Shown here: in pieces, positions 7,963 to 16,497 of the stretch | How the letters are laid out: every line of letters starts with the position of its first letter | How positions within the stretch are numbered: the stretch's first letter is position 1 | Made by a program: the position numbers and the translations under genes | The notes under the pieces: generated by a model | The model's database searches: none | The model's input: only the letters and a program-made list of their open reading frames with translations | What the model was told of the DNA's origin: nothing | DNA from: Stanieria cyanosphaera PCC 7437 | GTDB lineage: Bacteria > Cyanobacteriota > Cyanobacteriia > Cyanobacteriales > Xenococcaceae | Length of the DNA stretch: 64,000 nucleotides | Assembly: GCF_000317575.1 (NCBI RefSeq) | Contig: NC_019765.1 | Location: 186,001 to 250,000 of the forward strand | Direction: 5' to 3'

Positions 7963-8000
7963 TCATAAGTTCCTCAAAGTTTTTGTTTAGTCTTTATAGT
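7963..8000 (+). promoter_or_regulatory. Shared dyad motif and promoter of the petC2-psbA pair
   Basis: TCATAAGTTCCTCAAA begins at 7963, identical to the uspA copy. TATAGT at 7995 is a candidate -10. The Rieske gene starts about 100 bases downstream. Confidence 0.55.
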
Positions 8001-8088
8001 ATCGTTCATCTTTTTTGCAAGTATAAGAAAAGACAGAAGTAAGAAACTATTTCAACATCCTGAAAGAACGCACCGATAACAATATTTT

Positions 8089-8097
8089 AGGAGGTGA
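8089..8097 (+). promoter_or_regulatory. Near-perfect Shine-Dalgarno deciding a GTG start
   Basis: AGGAGGTGA matches the 16S anti-SD tail completely and ends 6 bases before the GTG at 8104. This supports GTG over the internal ATG at 8137. Confidence 0.7.
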
Positions 8098-8103
8098 TAA
8101 CAC

Positions 8104-8637
8104 GTGGAAGGAAGTCTTCCTATAGAAAGTCCGTCCATGTCACGGAGACAGTTACTTAACTTTCTCACTGGTGCAGTCGTTGCTGCTACTGCTGGTGCAG
8201 CTCTTTACCCTGTAGGTAAATATTTTATTCCACCCTCAGAAGTCGGCGAAGACGGTTCGATTATTGCTAAAGATATTAACGGCAATATTATTCCTGCTGG
8301 GCAAATTTTAGCAGAACCACCAGGGACTCGCGCTTTAGTCGCGGGACTAGCTGGCGAACCGACCTATCTCACTGTTAGAGAAGATGGTACGCTGCATCCC
8401 TGGGGAATAGTCGATAACTGCACCCATTTAGGCTGTACTTTCCCCTGGAATCCCAACGACGAGCAATTTCAATGCCCCTGTCATGGTTCTCGTTACGATC
8501 CTGAAGGGAGGGTAGTCAGAGGTCCTGCACCGCTACCTTGGCAGCTTACTCGCGTAAATGTGGAAGGAGACTATATTCGCATTTCTCCCTGGACAGAAAC
8601 CGACCCCCGTACGGGAGAAAAACCCTGGTGGGTTTAA
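8104..8637 (+). CDS. petC2: Cytochrome b6f Rieske iron-sulfur protein, PetC2-like
   Basis: 177 residues. A twin-arginine-like SRRQLLNF and a hydrophobic anchor at 20-40 form the usual uncleaved thylakoid anchor of PetC. The cluster-binding boxes are CTHLGC (106-111) and CPCHGS (124-129), with both His ligands present. The C-terminus ends in GEKPWWV. Segments such as ILAEPPGTRALVAGLAG resemble what I recall of the Synechocystis PetC2 isoform more than the main PetC1. PetC carries electrons from plastoquinol to cytochrome f or plastocyanin. Pairing with a variant D1 downstream and a stress motif upstream suggests a form for dark or low-oxygen conditions. The isoform assignment is from memory. 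Confidence 0.85.
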   Translation: MEGSLPIESPSMSRRQLLNFLTGAVVAATAGAALYPVGKYFIPPSEVGEDGSIIAKDINGNIIPAGQILAEPPGTRALVAGLAGEPTYLTVREDGTLHPWGIVDNCTHLGCTFPWNPNDEQFQCPCHGSRYDPEGRVVRGPAPLPWQLTRVNVEGDYIRISPWTETDPRTGEKPWWV

Positions 8638-8758
8638 AGATTTCATTTCCCTCCGTCGAAACTCGAATTAATAAGTAAGCGGAGGAACGAATAAAGCTGC
8701 AATTTATATTCTAAAGCAGCTTAAGCATTGTTGACACTAATTTAACTAGGAGTCTGTT

Positions 8759-9802
8759 ATGACTACTACAATTCAACGTCGTCCCGAATTTGATTTTTCA
8801 CCAATTTGGGAAAGGTTTTCTCGCTGGATTACCAGCACAGACAATCGTATCTATCTTGGCTGGTTTAGCTTGCTGATGATTCCCACCCTGCTGGTTGCGA
8901 CTATCGTTTTTGCGATCGCCTTTGTAGCTGCTCCCCCTGTAGATATTGATGGTATTCGCGAGCCAGTAATCGGTTCGCTCTTAGGAGGTAACAATATTGC
9001 TACAGCAGCAGTTGTTCCTACTTCGGCTGCCATTGGCTTACATTTTTACCCCTTGTGGTCGGCTAGTTCTGTAGCAGAATGGCTCTACAATGGCGGTCCT
9101 TACCAACTAATTATCTTGCACTTTTTAATCGGTATTTGGGCTTATTTAGGTAGACTGTGGGAGTTGAGCTACCGTTTGGGAATACGTCCCTGGATAGCTG
9201 TCGCTTTCTCCGCTCCAGCAGCAGCAGCAACCGCTATATTTTTGGTTTATCCTATCGGTCAGGGTAGTTTTTCATCAGGAATGCCCCTCGGTATTACTGG
9301 TACTTTTAACTTTATGCTGGCACTACAAGCCGACCATAACGTCTTAATGCACCCATTCCATATGCTTGGTGTAGCTGGGGTTTTCGGTGGCGCACTCTTA
9401 AGTGTGATGCACGGTTCTCTAGTAACTTCCAGTTTGATTCGAGAAACCACGGAAGCTGAATCTGCCAATAAAGGCTACCAATTTGGTCAAGAACAAGCAA
9501 CTTATAACCTATTAGCTGGTCATGTGGGCTACTTGGGTAGATTGCTCATTCCCTCACTATCTTTCCGTAATAGTCGCTCGGTACATTTCCTCTTAGCAGC
9601 TTTACCTACTATTGGTATTTGGTTTGCTGCGGTAGGAATCGGCACTATAGCTTTCAACCTCAATGGATTTAATTTTAACCAGTCTATTCTTGACAGTAGT
9701 GGTAGAGTCATCCCAACTGATGCCGATCTGCTTAACCGAGCCAATTTGGGAATTCAAGCGATGCACGCTCCCAATACCCATAATTTTCCTAAGTTGCTAT
9801 AG
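8759..9802 (+). CDS. psbA: Variant photosystem II D1 protein lacking Mn-cluster ligands (rogue/sentinel type)
   Basis: 347 residues, clearly D1 across the whole length. TyrZ (Y164), its partner His (H193), the chlorophyll ligand His (H201) and the iron ligands (H218, H276) are kept. Mn4CaO5 ligands are lost: canonical D170 is Ser173, E189 is Asp192, E333 is Ala337, D342 is Leu346, and the chain ends before A344. Canonical Q130 is Leu133, which removes the pheophytin hydrogen bond and the Gln of the chlorophyll f synthase (ChlF) motif. Known rogue or sentinel D1 proteins replace D1 at night and make photosystem II unable to oxidise water. An extra residue sits before the QB loop. A ChlF role is unlikely. 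Confidence 0.9.
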   Translation: MTTTIQRRPEFDFSPIWERFSRWITSTDNRIYLGWFSLLMIPTLLVATIVFAIAFVAAPPVDIDGIREPVIGSLLGGNNIATAAVVPTSAAIGLHFYPLWSASSVAEWLYNGGPYQLIILHFLIGIWAYLGRLWELSYRLGIRPWIAVAFSAPAAAATAIFLVYPIGQGSFSSGMPLGITGTFNFMLALQADHNVLMHPFHMLGVAGVFGGALLSVMHGSLVTSSLIRETTEAESANKGYQFGQEQATYNLLAGHVGYLGRLLIPSLSFRNSRSVHFLLAALPTIGIWFAAVGIGTIAFNLNGFNFNQSILDSSGRVIPTDADLLNRANLGIQAMHAPNTHNFPKLL

Positions 9803-9832
9803 CTAGCTATTTAAAATGCAGCATTGTTCATA

Positions 9833-9865
9833 GAGCGATCGCTATTTACCTAAAAGCGATCGCTC
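9833..9865. terminator. Hairpin built from two GCGATCGC octamers after psbA
   Basis: GAGCGATCGCT at 9833-9843 pairs exactly with AGCGATCGCTC at 9855-9865 across an 11-base loop. It lies about 30 bases after the psbA stop and could end that transcript, though no U-run follows. Confidence 0.5.
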
Positions 9866-9903
9866 AACCTAAAATACAATTTTCAATAATCAATTTTATT
9901 GCC

Positions 9904-10338
9904 ATGAAAATTGCAGTTGCCAGTCAAAATCGAATCAACATAACGAGTCATACAGGGAAATGTAGAAACTTCTGGATTTACGAAGTAAACTCTCAAGAAA
10001 TTCTTAATAAAAAACTTTTGCAGTTGTCCAAAGAGGAATCTTTTCTAAATAGTTTTCCTCATATCCCCCAGGCTTTAAATAATATCCAAGTTTTGATTTC
10101 AGGGGGAATAGGATGCGGATTGATGAACCGTTTAGAGGAACAGGGAATTGAAGGCATCGTGACTTCAGAAAGAGAACCCGATTTAGCTGTTATTACTTAC
10201 CTCGAAAGTTCTCTAGTTAGAAAACTATCCCAACCTCGCAATCGCCAACGCAGATATAACCGTAGGAGAGATCGCAGTCAACATCTTCACGGACATGCCT
10301 ATCACTTACCAACCATAAACTTAGGCAAGACTGTTTAA
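9904..10338 (+). CDS. NifX/NafY-like dinitrogenase cofactor-domain protein with a basic tail
   Basis: 144 residues. The first 105 match the NifX/NifB C-terminal ribonuclease-H-like fold: MKIAVASQNRINITSHTG at the start and LISGGIGCGLMNRLEEQGI in the middle. The family binds Fe-S or FeMo-cofactor precursors, but many members occur without nitrogenase and have unknown cargo. No nif gene is in the window. After the fold there is an unusual tail rich in Arg, His and Gln (RNRQRRYNRRRDRS, then HLHGHAYH) that could bind nucleic acid or metal. It stands just after the psbA hairpin and before the DUF4079 gene. Confidence 0.7.
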   Translation: MKIAVASQNRINITSHTGKCRNFWIYEVNSQEILNKKLLQLSKEESFLNSFPHIPQALNNIQVLISGGIGCGLMNRLEEQGIEGIVTSEREPDLAVITYLESSLVRKLSQPRNRQRRYNRRRDRSQHLHGHAYHLPTINLGKTV

Positions 10339-10355
10339 TTTAAAAGAGGTTTCAA

Positions 10356-10511
10356 ATGACATTTATTACACATTCTCAACCACAAGTTATCGATCTTTCA
10401 CTCCAAAGGGGTTTCCTACCTGTAAGGGAAAATAAAAATAAGCTCATAACTTGCTCAAATCAAGTCAATATTATTGGTCTAATTACTGGCATTTGCTCGA
10501 ACTTGCCATAA
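10356..10511 (+). CDS. Possible small protein upstream of the DUF4079 gene
   Basis: A 51-residue frame with ATG at 10356 and an AGAGG ribosome site at a good distance. It begins MTFITHSQPQVIDLS and ends in a hydrophobic stretch NIIGLITGICSNLP. It is not recognised. Its second half overlaps the dyad motif at 10444, which weakens it as a real gene, although the same bases could serve both roles. Confidence 0.25.
   Translation: MTFITHSQPQVIDLSLQRGFLPVRENKNKLITCSNQVNIIGLITGICSNLP
10444..10459 (+). promoter_or_regulatory. Shared dyad motif upstream of the DUF4079 operon
   Basis: TCATAACTTGCTCAAA-like (TCATAACTTGCTCAAAT), two differences from the commonest form. TATTAT at 10469 lies at the same distance as in the uspA and 2930 copies. 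Confidence 0.45.
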
Positions 10512-10550
10512 TCAAAAATTCTCATAAATCAATTAATAGAGGAGAACACA

Positions 10551-11021
10551 ATGAACTTTGAAATTCCTGAAACCATCAAAACTTGGTCGCAATTTTTCCA
10601 TCCCCTTGTGATGTGGATTCTGTTTTTTACTGCTATTTATGCACTATATCTCGGTTGGCAGGTTCGCCGTACTCGCAATGCTCCCAAAGAACTCCGCAAA
10701 GAGTTGGTTAAGCAAAATTTTAGCAACAGACATCATCGAGTTGGTTCAATTTTATTGGCTTTTATGGTGATAGGGGCTTTAGGCGGAATGGCAGTAACTT
10801 ATATCAACAACGGCAAATTAATAGTTGGACCTCACTTATTTGTGGGTTTGGGCATGGTAGGACTTATTGCTACTTCTGCTTCTCTAGTCCCATATATGCA
10901 AAAAGGAAATGAGGTTGCTCGTTATAGTCATATCTCCCTCAACGCGATACTTTTAGCATTATTTAGCTGGCAAGCGATTACTGGGGTACAGATTGTACAA
11001 AAGATAATCAGTAATTTGTGA
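10551..11021 (+). CDS. DUF4079 family membrane protein
   Basis: 156 residues with four hydrophobic spans. His residues lie near or within the spans (FFHPLVMWI, NRHHRVGSIL, VGPHLFVGLG, RYSHISLNAILL), an arrangement reminiscent of small b-type cytochromes, so haem binding is possible. This is the cyanobacterial DUF4079 pattern as I know it; the function is not established. The AGAGGAG ribosome site is strong. A methyltransferase gene starts 24 bases after the stop, so the two form an operon. The upstream dyad motif places it with the stress genes. Confidence 0.7.
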   Translation: MNFEIPETIKTWSQFFHPLVMWILFFTAIYALYLGWQVRRTRNAPKELRKELVKQNFSNRHHRVGSILLAFMVIGALGGMAVTYINNGKLIVGPHLFVGLGMVGLIATSASLVPYMQKGNEVARYSHISLNAILLALFSWQAITGVQIVQKIISNL

Positions 11022-11044
11022 TTTTTTTTAGCTTGAAAAACAAC

Positions 11045-11722
11045 ATGAATCTATCACCTATTCAAAAACGTTTGTTTGCTTGGGGCATGGCAAAAGCTAA
11101 CGCTGCCGATGATTACGAGATTAAGCTAATCAATTGCCCTGAGTATAAAAGCTTAGGAGAACTTAAACAAGCACTCTTAGGAAATTTACAGCATAAGGTC
11201 TTGGAAATTGGTCCTGGTGCGGGAGCTAATCTGCCTTATTATCCCAATAATATTCACTGGATTGGTGTCGAACCTAATGTATATATGTATCCTTACTTAA
11301 AACGAGAAGCACAACAACAAGGACTTTTAAACATCGAACTGCATCAAGGAACAGCAGAAGACTTACCAGTGGAGGATGAAAGCATTGATACGGTTGTCAG
11401 TACCCACGTTCTCTGTTCCGTTAACCAAGTTTACCGTAGCCTTCAAGAAATTAAACGCATTCTCAAACCAGGAGGCGATTTTATTTTCATCGAACACATT
11501 GCAGGAGAATGTGGCACTTGGACGCGGAGAATTCAAGATGGTATTGAACCAGTTTGGAAAACTCTGTTTGATAACTGTCATCCTAACCGCAAAACGGGAG
11601 AAATTCTTCAACAAATTGGACTAGAAACTGTCAATTACTATGAGTTTCAACTGGCTTTTCCCATTGTCAGTCCTCATATTGCAGGGATAGTTAGGAAAAA
11701 AATCAATAACCGAAGTTTTTAA
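11045..11722 (+). CDS. Class I SAM-dependent methyltransferase (UbiE/METTL7-like)
   Basis: Motif I is KVLEIGPGAGANLPYYP, followed by an acidic residue in WIGVEPN, then post-motif AEDLPVEDESIDTVVST and LKPGGDFIFIEH. These are standard SAM-binding motifs of the UbiE/METTL7 type. The ATG at 11045 is preferred to a GTG at 11018 that overlaps the previous stop, because the homologous start appears to be MNLSPIQKRLFAWGM. The substrate is not deducible; family members methylate quinones, thiols or lipids. It is probably co-transcribed with the DUF4079 gene. Confidence 0.8.
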   Translation: MNLSPIQKRLFAWGMAKANAADDYEIKLINCPEYKSLGELKQALLGNLQHKVLEIGPGAGANLPYYPNNIHWIGVEPNVYMYPYLKREAQQQGLLNIELHQGTAEDLPVEDESIDTVVSTHVLCSVNQVYRSLQEIKRILKPGGDFIFIEHIAGECGTWTRRIQDGIEPVWKTLFDNCHPNRKTGEILQQIGLETVNYYEFQLAFPIVSPHIAGIVRKKINNRSF

Positions 11723-11809
11723 AGCAAGACTTAATCGAGATAACTTGCCTATATATATGATGTACCAAAGACAAACGGTAATCTAAAAATATAATCTTTT
11801 ATATTTCCT

Positions 11810-12205
11810 CTATGATTTTGTCGATTCAAAGCGAGTTAAATATTTACTAAACCATCTTGCAACTACCTGTTGAAGCTCAATTAAATCTTGGTGCATCTGA
11901 GGATTGTTTTCGGCAGTTTCAAAGTCCAAATGATGCTTTAGATGTTCAAATGTTTTTAAAGATAGACGCTCTGGCTGTTTGGCTCGTTTATACTGAGTTT
12001 TTAAAGCAGTATGTAGTGTTTCTACTTCTTCCAAAGTCAAGATTTCATCTTGGACACCATGAGCTAACAAAATTGCAGGGATGGGTTTGCGCTGGATAAC
12101 TTCGGCAGCACGTTCGACAAAATTTAGGCGTTGTTGTGCCAAGCGCGATGCTTCAGTCCAATTATATTGTTTATGTCGCTCTTCAATGTCGAGTAAGGTT
12201 GGATT
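11810..12205 (-). CDS. Alpha/beta hydrolase, exon 2 (C-terminal part)
   Basis: This is the second part of the gene whose first part is at 15692-16228. It reads in frame from AAT at 12205, directly after the predicted 3' splice site, for 131 residues. It carries the remaining catalytic elements expected for a dienelactone-hydrolase-like fold: the Asp in LLAHGVQDEIL and the His in FEHLKHHLDF. The segment before the TTG at 12142 (NPTLLDIEERHKQYNW and on) is open and continuous, which supports splicing at this point and makes an independent start unlikely. Confidence 0.8.
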   Translation of the reverse strand, partial: NPTLLDIEERHKQYNWTEASRLAQQRLNFVERAAEVIQRKPIPAILLAHGVQDEILTLEEVETLHTALKTQYKRAKQPERLSLKTFEHLKHHLDFETAENNPQMHQDLIELQQVVARWFSKYLTRFESTKS

Positions 12206-12227
12206 GTTACCAGTCCTCCCTCCTCAC

Positions 12228-12262
12228 AGAACCGTGCTTGAAAGTTTCCCTTCACACGGCTC
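12228..12262 (-). ncRNA. Group II intron domain V
   Basis: On the minus strand it begins GAGCCGTGTGAAGGGAAACT and closes with GCACGGTTCT, forming the invariant catalytic hairpin with its GAAA-type loop. Domain VI sequence (GAGGAGGGAGGACT) follows to the splice site. Confidence 0.85.
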
Positions 12263-12284
12263 TTGTCATGTTCACAAGTAAAAG

Positions 12285-13133
12285 TTACTTGTTTAGCCGA
12301 CTCTCTCCTGAATGGGTGTGTTTGTGACAAGGTTTATGTAAATGTATTAGATTTTTAGGGTCATTATTACCCCCTTCCTTTACTGGAATTTTGTGATGAG
12401 TATCTATTTCTTCCCCATTGAAAAGGGGTTCACCACATACGGGACATATCCATCCTTGGTTTTTGGCTACTAAATCATATTTAGAGCCTTTTGCCCAAAG
12501 TTTCTTGCCCATACTTAGATTTCTATCTCTCCAGTATTTGATTAGGGTTGGGTCGTCGGGGCTATTATTCCCTTTGACTTTGATATGTCGGATGATGGGT
12601 ATCTCTTTTTGTATGTTGCAAAGTGTTACAGTTTTCGATTTACCTTGCCTATTGATTCCTTCAGTTATAAATGTCCATTTTTGTCCATTTATTCGCTTGA
12701 AGTATCTGTCATAAACCCATTTTTTTCCTTTTTTAGGATGCCTTCTTTTTGCCCATCTCCATAGGTATTGCCATGTCCTGTGCTGGACGTAGCTAAATAT
12801 GTCTTTACTTACATATCCCCTGTAATAATTAGCAAAACCTCGGAGCATAGGATTCAGTTTGAGGATTAATTTTTCTTGTGTCCACGATTTGCTTGATTTA
12901 ATTACTCGCCCTATTTCTTTGCAGAATTGTAGGACTTTTTCCTTCTGTGGTTTGATTAGTGTTTTGCCTTTATATTGGCGAATATTTACCCCTAGAAAGT
13001 TAAATCCTTCACTTACGTGAACAATTCGTGTTTTTTCTTTATTAATTCTCAGTCCTCTGGATTCTAACCATTCTTTGATGATTTTTAATCCTTCCTCTAA
13101 ATCTTCTCTTTTCTTAGCTGTAACAGACTGAAA
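12285..13133 (-). pseudogene. Group II intron maturase, C-terminal remnant with HNH endonuclease domain
   Basis: The frame is open from 13133 and includes the end of the reverse transcriptase (VTAKKREDLEEGLKIIKEWL, normally just after the YADD box), the maturase X/thumb region (FNFLGVNI and MLRGFANYYRGYV), and a C-terminal HNH nuclease (CPVCGEPL, IDTHHKIPV, HLHKPCHK). An in-frame stop precedes TAKKRED, and the catalytic YADD and everything before it are missing. The N-terminal stub lies on the other side of the ISL3 element at 15032-15099. About 300 residues are gone, so mobility is lost. Confidence 0.85.
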
Positions 13134-13181
13134 TTATAATCACTCCGACCTGAAATCATCGGCAGAATCAGCCCACATTAA

Positions 13182-15031
13182 GGGTCTTGCACACTTTTGG
13201 TGATCTGACGAAAAAAGGCGATCGCTATGACCAAAAATAGCAAGAAAGAAAGATTTTGTGAGTAAATGATATAAGAGCTAAAAAAGCGGTTATTTATGTC
13301 AGAAAATCAGTCCCTGAACAATTCTTCTTTACTACAATATTTACTGCCTGATTTTTTTGTCTCAAGATAACATCTTGGTCAATCAGTGAGACAGAAAATA
13401 AACTGACAATACAAGTCAAAACCAAAAATCTACAAGCAGTTTGTCCAATTTGTAACTCAATAAGCAATCGCATTCATAGTTCGTATAAGCGATCGCTATT
13501 AGATGTATCTTGGGGGAACTATCAAGTCTGCTTGAAGATTTCAACTCAGAAATTATTCTGCTCTAATTCAAATTGCAAGCGTCGGATTTTTACTCAACGA
13601 TTGCCTAAAATAGCTGCGCCTTGGGCAAGACGAACAGAAAGATTGAATATTCAACTTACCAAAGTAGGTTTAGCACAGGGAGGATTACCAGGCTCTCGTT
13701 TGACTCAGCATCTTGGAATAACGATTAGTCGTCAGACCTTGCTTAGATTGGTGATGAAGATGCCACCACCATCTCATTCTGTACCCAGAGTTTTAGGTGT
13801 GGACGATTGGGCATATCGCAAACGTCACACCTACGGAACTATTTTGGTAGATTTGGAAACTCGTCAACCAATAGAATTGCTCTCAGACCGCACAGCTAAC
13901 ACTTTAGCCGAATGGTTACAAGAGCATCCTGGAGTTGAAATCATCTCCAGAGATAGAGCCAAAGCTTATCAAGAAGGAGCATCAAGAGGATGTCCAGAAG
14001 CCATTCAGGTAGCAGACCGCTTTCACCTACTACAAAATTTAGCTCAAATGTTAGAAGTAGTATTAAATCAACATCGAACATTGCTGAAAAATGTGGAAGA
14101 TGATACTAATAATTGTCCGATTGTTGAAGACGAAAAAATTGTAGCTCAACCTATTAAACTTCCCCCAAATCCTGTAAAAGCCCTTAAACTTGCTGAAGTA
14201 AGACGAGAGAAAAGAAAAGAAAAATACGACCAAGTGTGGGCTTTACACAAAAAAGGTCATGGGGGAAAAGCAATTGCTCACCATTTAGGAATTGGAAAAA
14301 GTACAGTTTTTCGTTATCTTCGTAGCCCAAAGTTTCCTGAAAGGAAGGGACGAAGTGATAAAGGACATGGTAAAGTTTCTCCCTACAAAAAATATCTTCT
14401 AGAACGATGGAATTCTGGGTTTCACGATACACAAAAACTCTATGCTGAAATTAAAGAACAGGGTTATGAAGGAAGCTATGTCACTTTAGCTCGATATACT
14501 CACCGTCTGCGTGAAGCACAGGGACTTAAACCAAGAGAAAAAACCAGTAAACCATTGCCTCTTGTGTTTGAACCGAAAAAATCACTGATGACTGTACGTC
14601 AAGCAGTATGGCTAATTCTGCGTCATAGCATCAATCAAAACAAAGCTGAAACTGAAGCCATTGAATTATTGAAAAAACAACATCCCGATCTTAATACGGG
14701 AATCTCTTTGGCAATAGATTTTGCCGATTTGGTTCGTCGAAAACAACCTGATTTATTAGCCAAATGGTTAGAAAAAGCCGAATCGAGTGCAATCAGAGCT
14801 ATAACTGGTTTTGCTACCAAATTAAAAGACGATTTAGATGCAGTTAGAAATGGAATCACTTATGAATGGAGTAATGGACAGGTTGAAGGTCAAGTGAATC
14901 GACTTAAGATGTTGAAAAGGCAAATGTATGGTCGTGCCAGTCACGAACTACTCAAGAAAAGATTTTTGTGTCCTGTTTAATCGGCTCGCGATCGCCTTTT
15001 TTCGTCAGATCACCAAAAGTGTGCAAGACCC
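13182..15031 (+). mobile_element. ISL3-family insertion sequence
   Basis: The terminal inverted repeats are long and exact: GGGTCTTGCACACTTTTGGT at 13182 and its complement ending at 15031, continuing inward to a GCGATCGC on each side (about 43 bases). The only flanking identity is TTAA on both sides, which is itself palindromic, so no clear 8-base target duplication is present. About 45 bases at 13134-13178 between the IS and the maturase remnant belong to neither. The element lies in the opposite orientation to the intron. Confidence 0.9.
13296..14980 (+). pseudogene. ISL3-family transposase with a one-base frameshift at a T7 run
   Basis: The main frame gives 482 residues from 13532, with DDE-type segments VLGVDDWAYRKRHTYGTILVD, VADRFHLLQN and the C-terminal NGQVEGQVNRLKMLKRQMYG. 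The same frame is open upstream to about 13360 and includes the N-terminal zinc finger (CPIC and FCSNSNC). The natural start appears to be ATG 13296 (MSENQSLNNSSLLQYLLPD) in another frame, joined at a T7 run at 13352-13358. One more T would give a 561-residue protein, the normal ISL3 length. This may be slippage-based frameshifting, a mutation or a sequencing error. Confidence 0.8.
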
Positions 15032-15099
15032 TTAATTTGACTCCAATCTTCTAACTGTTCATTATGTCCATTTACTTTTTCAAGTATCAAACTTTTCAT
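15032..15099 (-). pseudogene. Group II intron maturase, N-terminal stub
   Basis: ATG at 15099 opens MKSLILEKVNGHNEQLEDWS and runs 22 codons into the ISL3 end. The Trp-containing start is typical of cyanobacterial intron maturases. It is the front end of the gene whose back end is at 12285-13133. Confidence 0.6.
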
Positions 15100-15691
15100 A
15101 ATGTTCGTCTTTCAATCTTGACTTATCTTTCGTACATGACAGGAAGAAGTCTGCTATTCCTTTCGGTCAAGGGCAAATTTTGAACCCTTATCTGTTTCAT
15201 TACAAAACAGCATTCGCTTTTTCTTCCTTCCTCTGCCCTCCAGAGAATTCCGCTTTGATTACTCTCAGCCTACTGATTGTACAGACTCTGTAGGGTTTAC
15301 CTTGTTGATTAACTTGATGTTTGGTCAGTGGTTAGGATGGATAGCTATTTCGCGGTGGGAATTGTGTTTTCGCCCAGTGACAATCATGGAATGTCACTGT
15401 CACCCACTTACCTTTTGGTTAGAGCCTATCAAGGTCGTTTGGCTCTTTACAACATAACGCGATTTAGTCGCTATCTTAGACTACGTTCATCTTTCCATTG
15501 CTTCCCTCTCGCTCCTAAACAAGTGACCTTCTTGTTTTTGGCTACTTTTAGCACCTGCTTTCCACGAATTTCATTACTTACTCTTCATGTGGCGTACCGC
15601 GTTTTTATTCGCGGATTCCTCTACGAGGGTATGGGGCGAAAAACCCATAAGGAACTGTTTTCCCGTATCAAGTTATCAGTTCAAGTCACAC

Positions 15692-16228
15692 CCAAGAATA
15701 TTGTTCTTTTAACGTTTGATAATTTTGCTGCGTTGTACGTTCAACCATATCTATAGCCGATGTCAAATCTTTAGTCACGCCAGTTAAGACAGCAGCACTA
15801 ATTGGAACTGAACTTTCAATTAACGTAAGCAAACTGGCGATACCACCTGCTGAAAAACCAAATATTCCAATTCCCAACTGCGGATCGATTCTCAATTCTG
15901 CTTGCAATTGACTAACGATTTCGGGTAGCTTTTGTAGGGCTGGTTCAATTGTAGGTAGCAGCAGTCGTAAAACATAATCTTCTAACTGTCGCTGCATCAA
16001 CTCTTCTATCTTACCTGCTTTGATTAAATCTCCAAACAAAGGTAATTCAGGATAAGCTTTCCAAGCCTGTACTTCTTCTAAAGGTAAGGTTTTGGCTAAC
16101 ATTGCTTCACTACTTGGTGTACCGAAACCATGCCAAAGAATAATCAACGGCGCTGGACGATCCAAGTTGGCAGGAGGCTTTACTATAACAGGAGTGTCTG
16201 CTAAGTTCAGTGATTTGATGTTAGACAT
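15692..16228 (-). CDS. Alpha/beta hydrolase, exon 1 (N-terminal part)
   Basis: 179 codons from ATG 16228 to the intron boundary. The nucleophile elbow is GIFGFSAGGIASL, and the oxyanion-side segment is APLIILWHGFGTP, both typical of dienelactone-hydrolase or acyl-esterase type alpha/beta hydrolases. Exon 2 (11810-12205) supplies the Asp and His. The complete product would be 310 residues and cytosolic. Without splicing, translation would stop a few codons into the intron. The substrate is unknown. Confidence 0.8.
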
Positions 16229-16381
16229 GATTATCTTTGATTAGATGTAAAAGGGTGGTGAACTTCTTTCTCAATCTTAAGAAAAAAAGACGATATATCT
16301 AAGAAATGATAGATTAAAGATTTAAGAATTGATTGTATTGGTGAACGAAAAACCAAATAGCTCCAATATGATTCTCAATCT

Positions 16382-16495
16382 TTAGGTATCGCCTACACGA
16401 ACTCCCACAATTTCCTTAGTTTTGGCATCTAAAGGCAACCAAATCCATTGTTTAAACGTTTCATAACTTAACTCAGTTACATTGATCGCTTTAAA
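16382..16495 (-). pseudogene. IS1-family transposase fragment
   Basis: A short minus-strand frame reads ELSYETFKQWIWLPLDAKTK then EIVGVRVGD and ends at TAA. This resembles the KQWIWLALDxxTREIVG core of IS1-family transposases. It directly abuts the 3' end of the lactate permease gene and has no other part of an IS1 nearby. Confidence 0.6.
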
Positions 16496-16497
16496 AT

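Larger units (their letters stand above)
12206..15691 (-). mobile_element. Group II intron interrupting a hydrolase gene, itself carrying an ISL3 element
   Basis: The 5' end on the minus strand reads GTGTGAC at 15691, the GUGYG consensus. The 3' end reads GGTAAC at 12206, fitting the terminal AY. Domain V is clear at 12228-12262. Exon 1 ends on a codon boundary (Trp179) and exon 2 starts on one, giving a 310-residue hydrolase after splicing. The intron is 3,486 bases, of which about 1,850 are the ISL3 insertion. The intron-encoded protein has lost its reverse-transcriptase core. Splicing would therefore need a maturase from elsewhere in the genome. Confidence 0.85.

Noticed and set aside
8759-9802. 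D1 variant as chlorophyll f synthase (ChlF)
   Set aside because: The Gln at canonical 130 is Leu, and the overall pattern, including the shortened C-terminus, fits the rogue/sentinel class better.
12081-12327. Plus-strand frames at 12081-12327
   Set aside because: They lie opposite the hydrolase exon and the intron domain V/VI and show no protein-like composition or ribosome site.
15328-15756. Plus-strand frame of 142 codons
   Set aside because: It is antisense to the structured 5' half of the group II intron and crosses the splice boundary. It is explained by the intron RNA.
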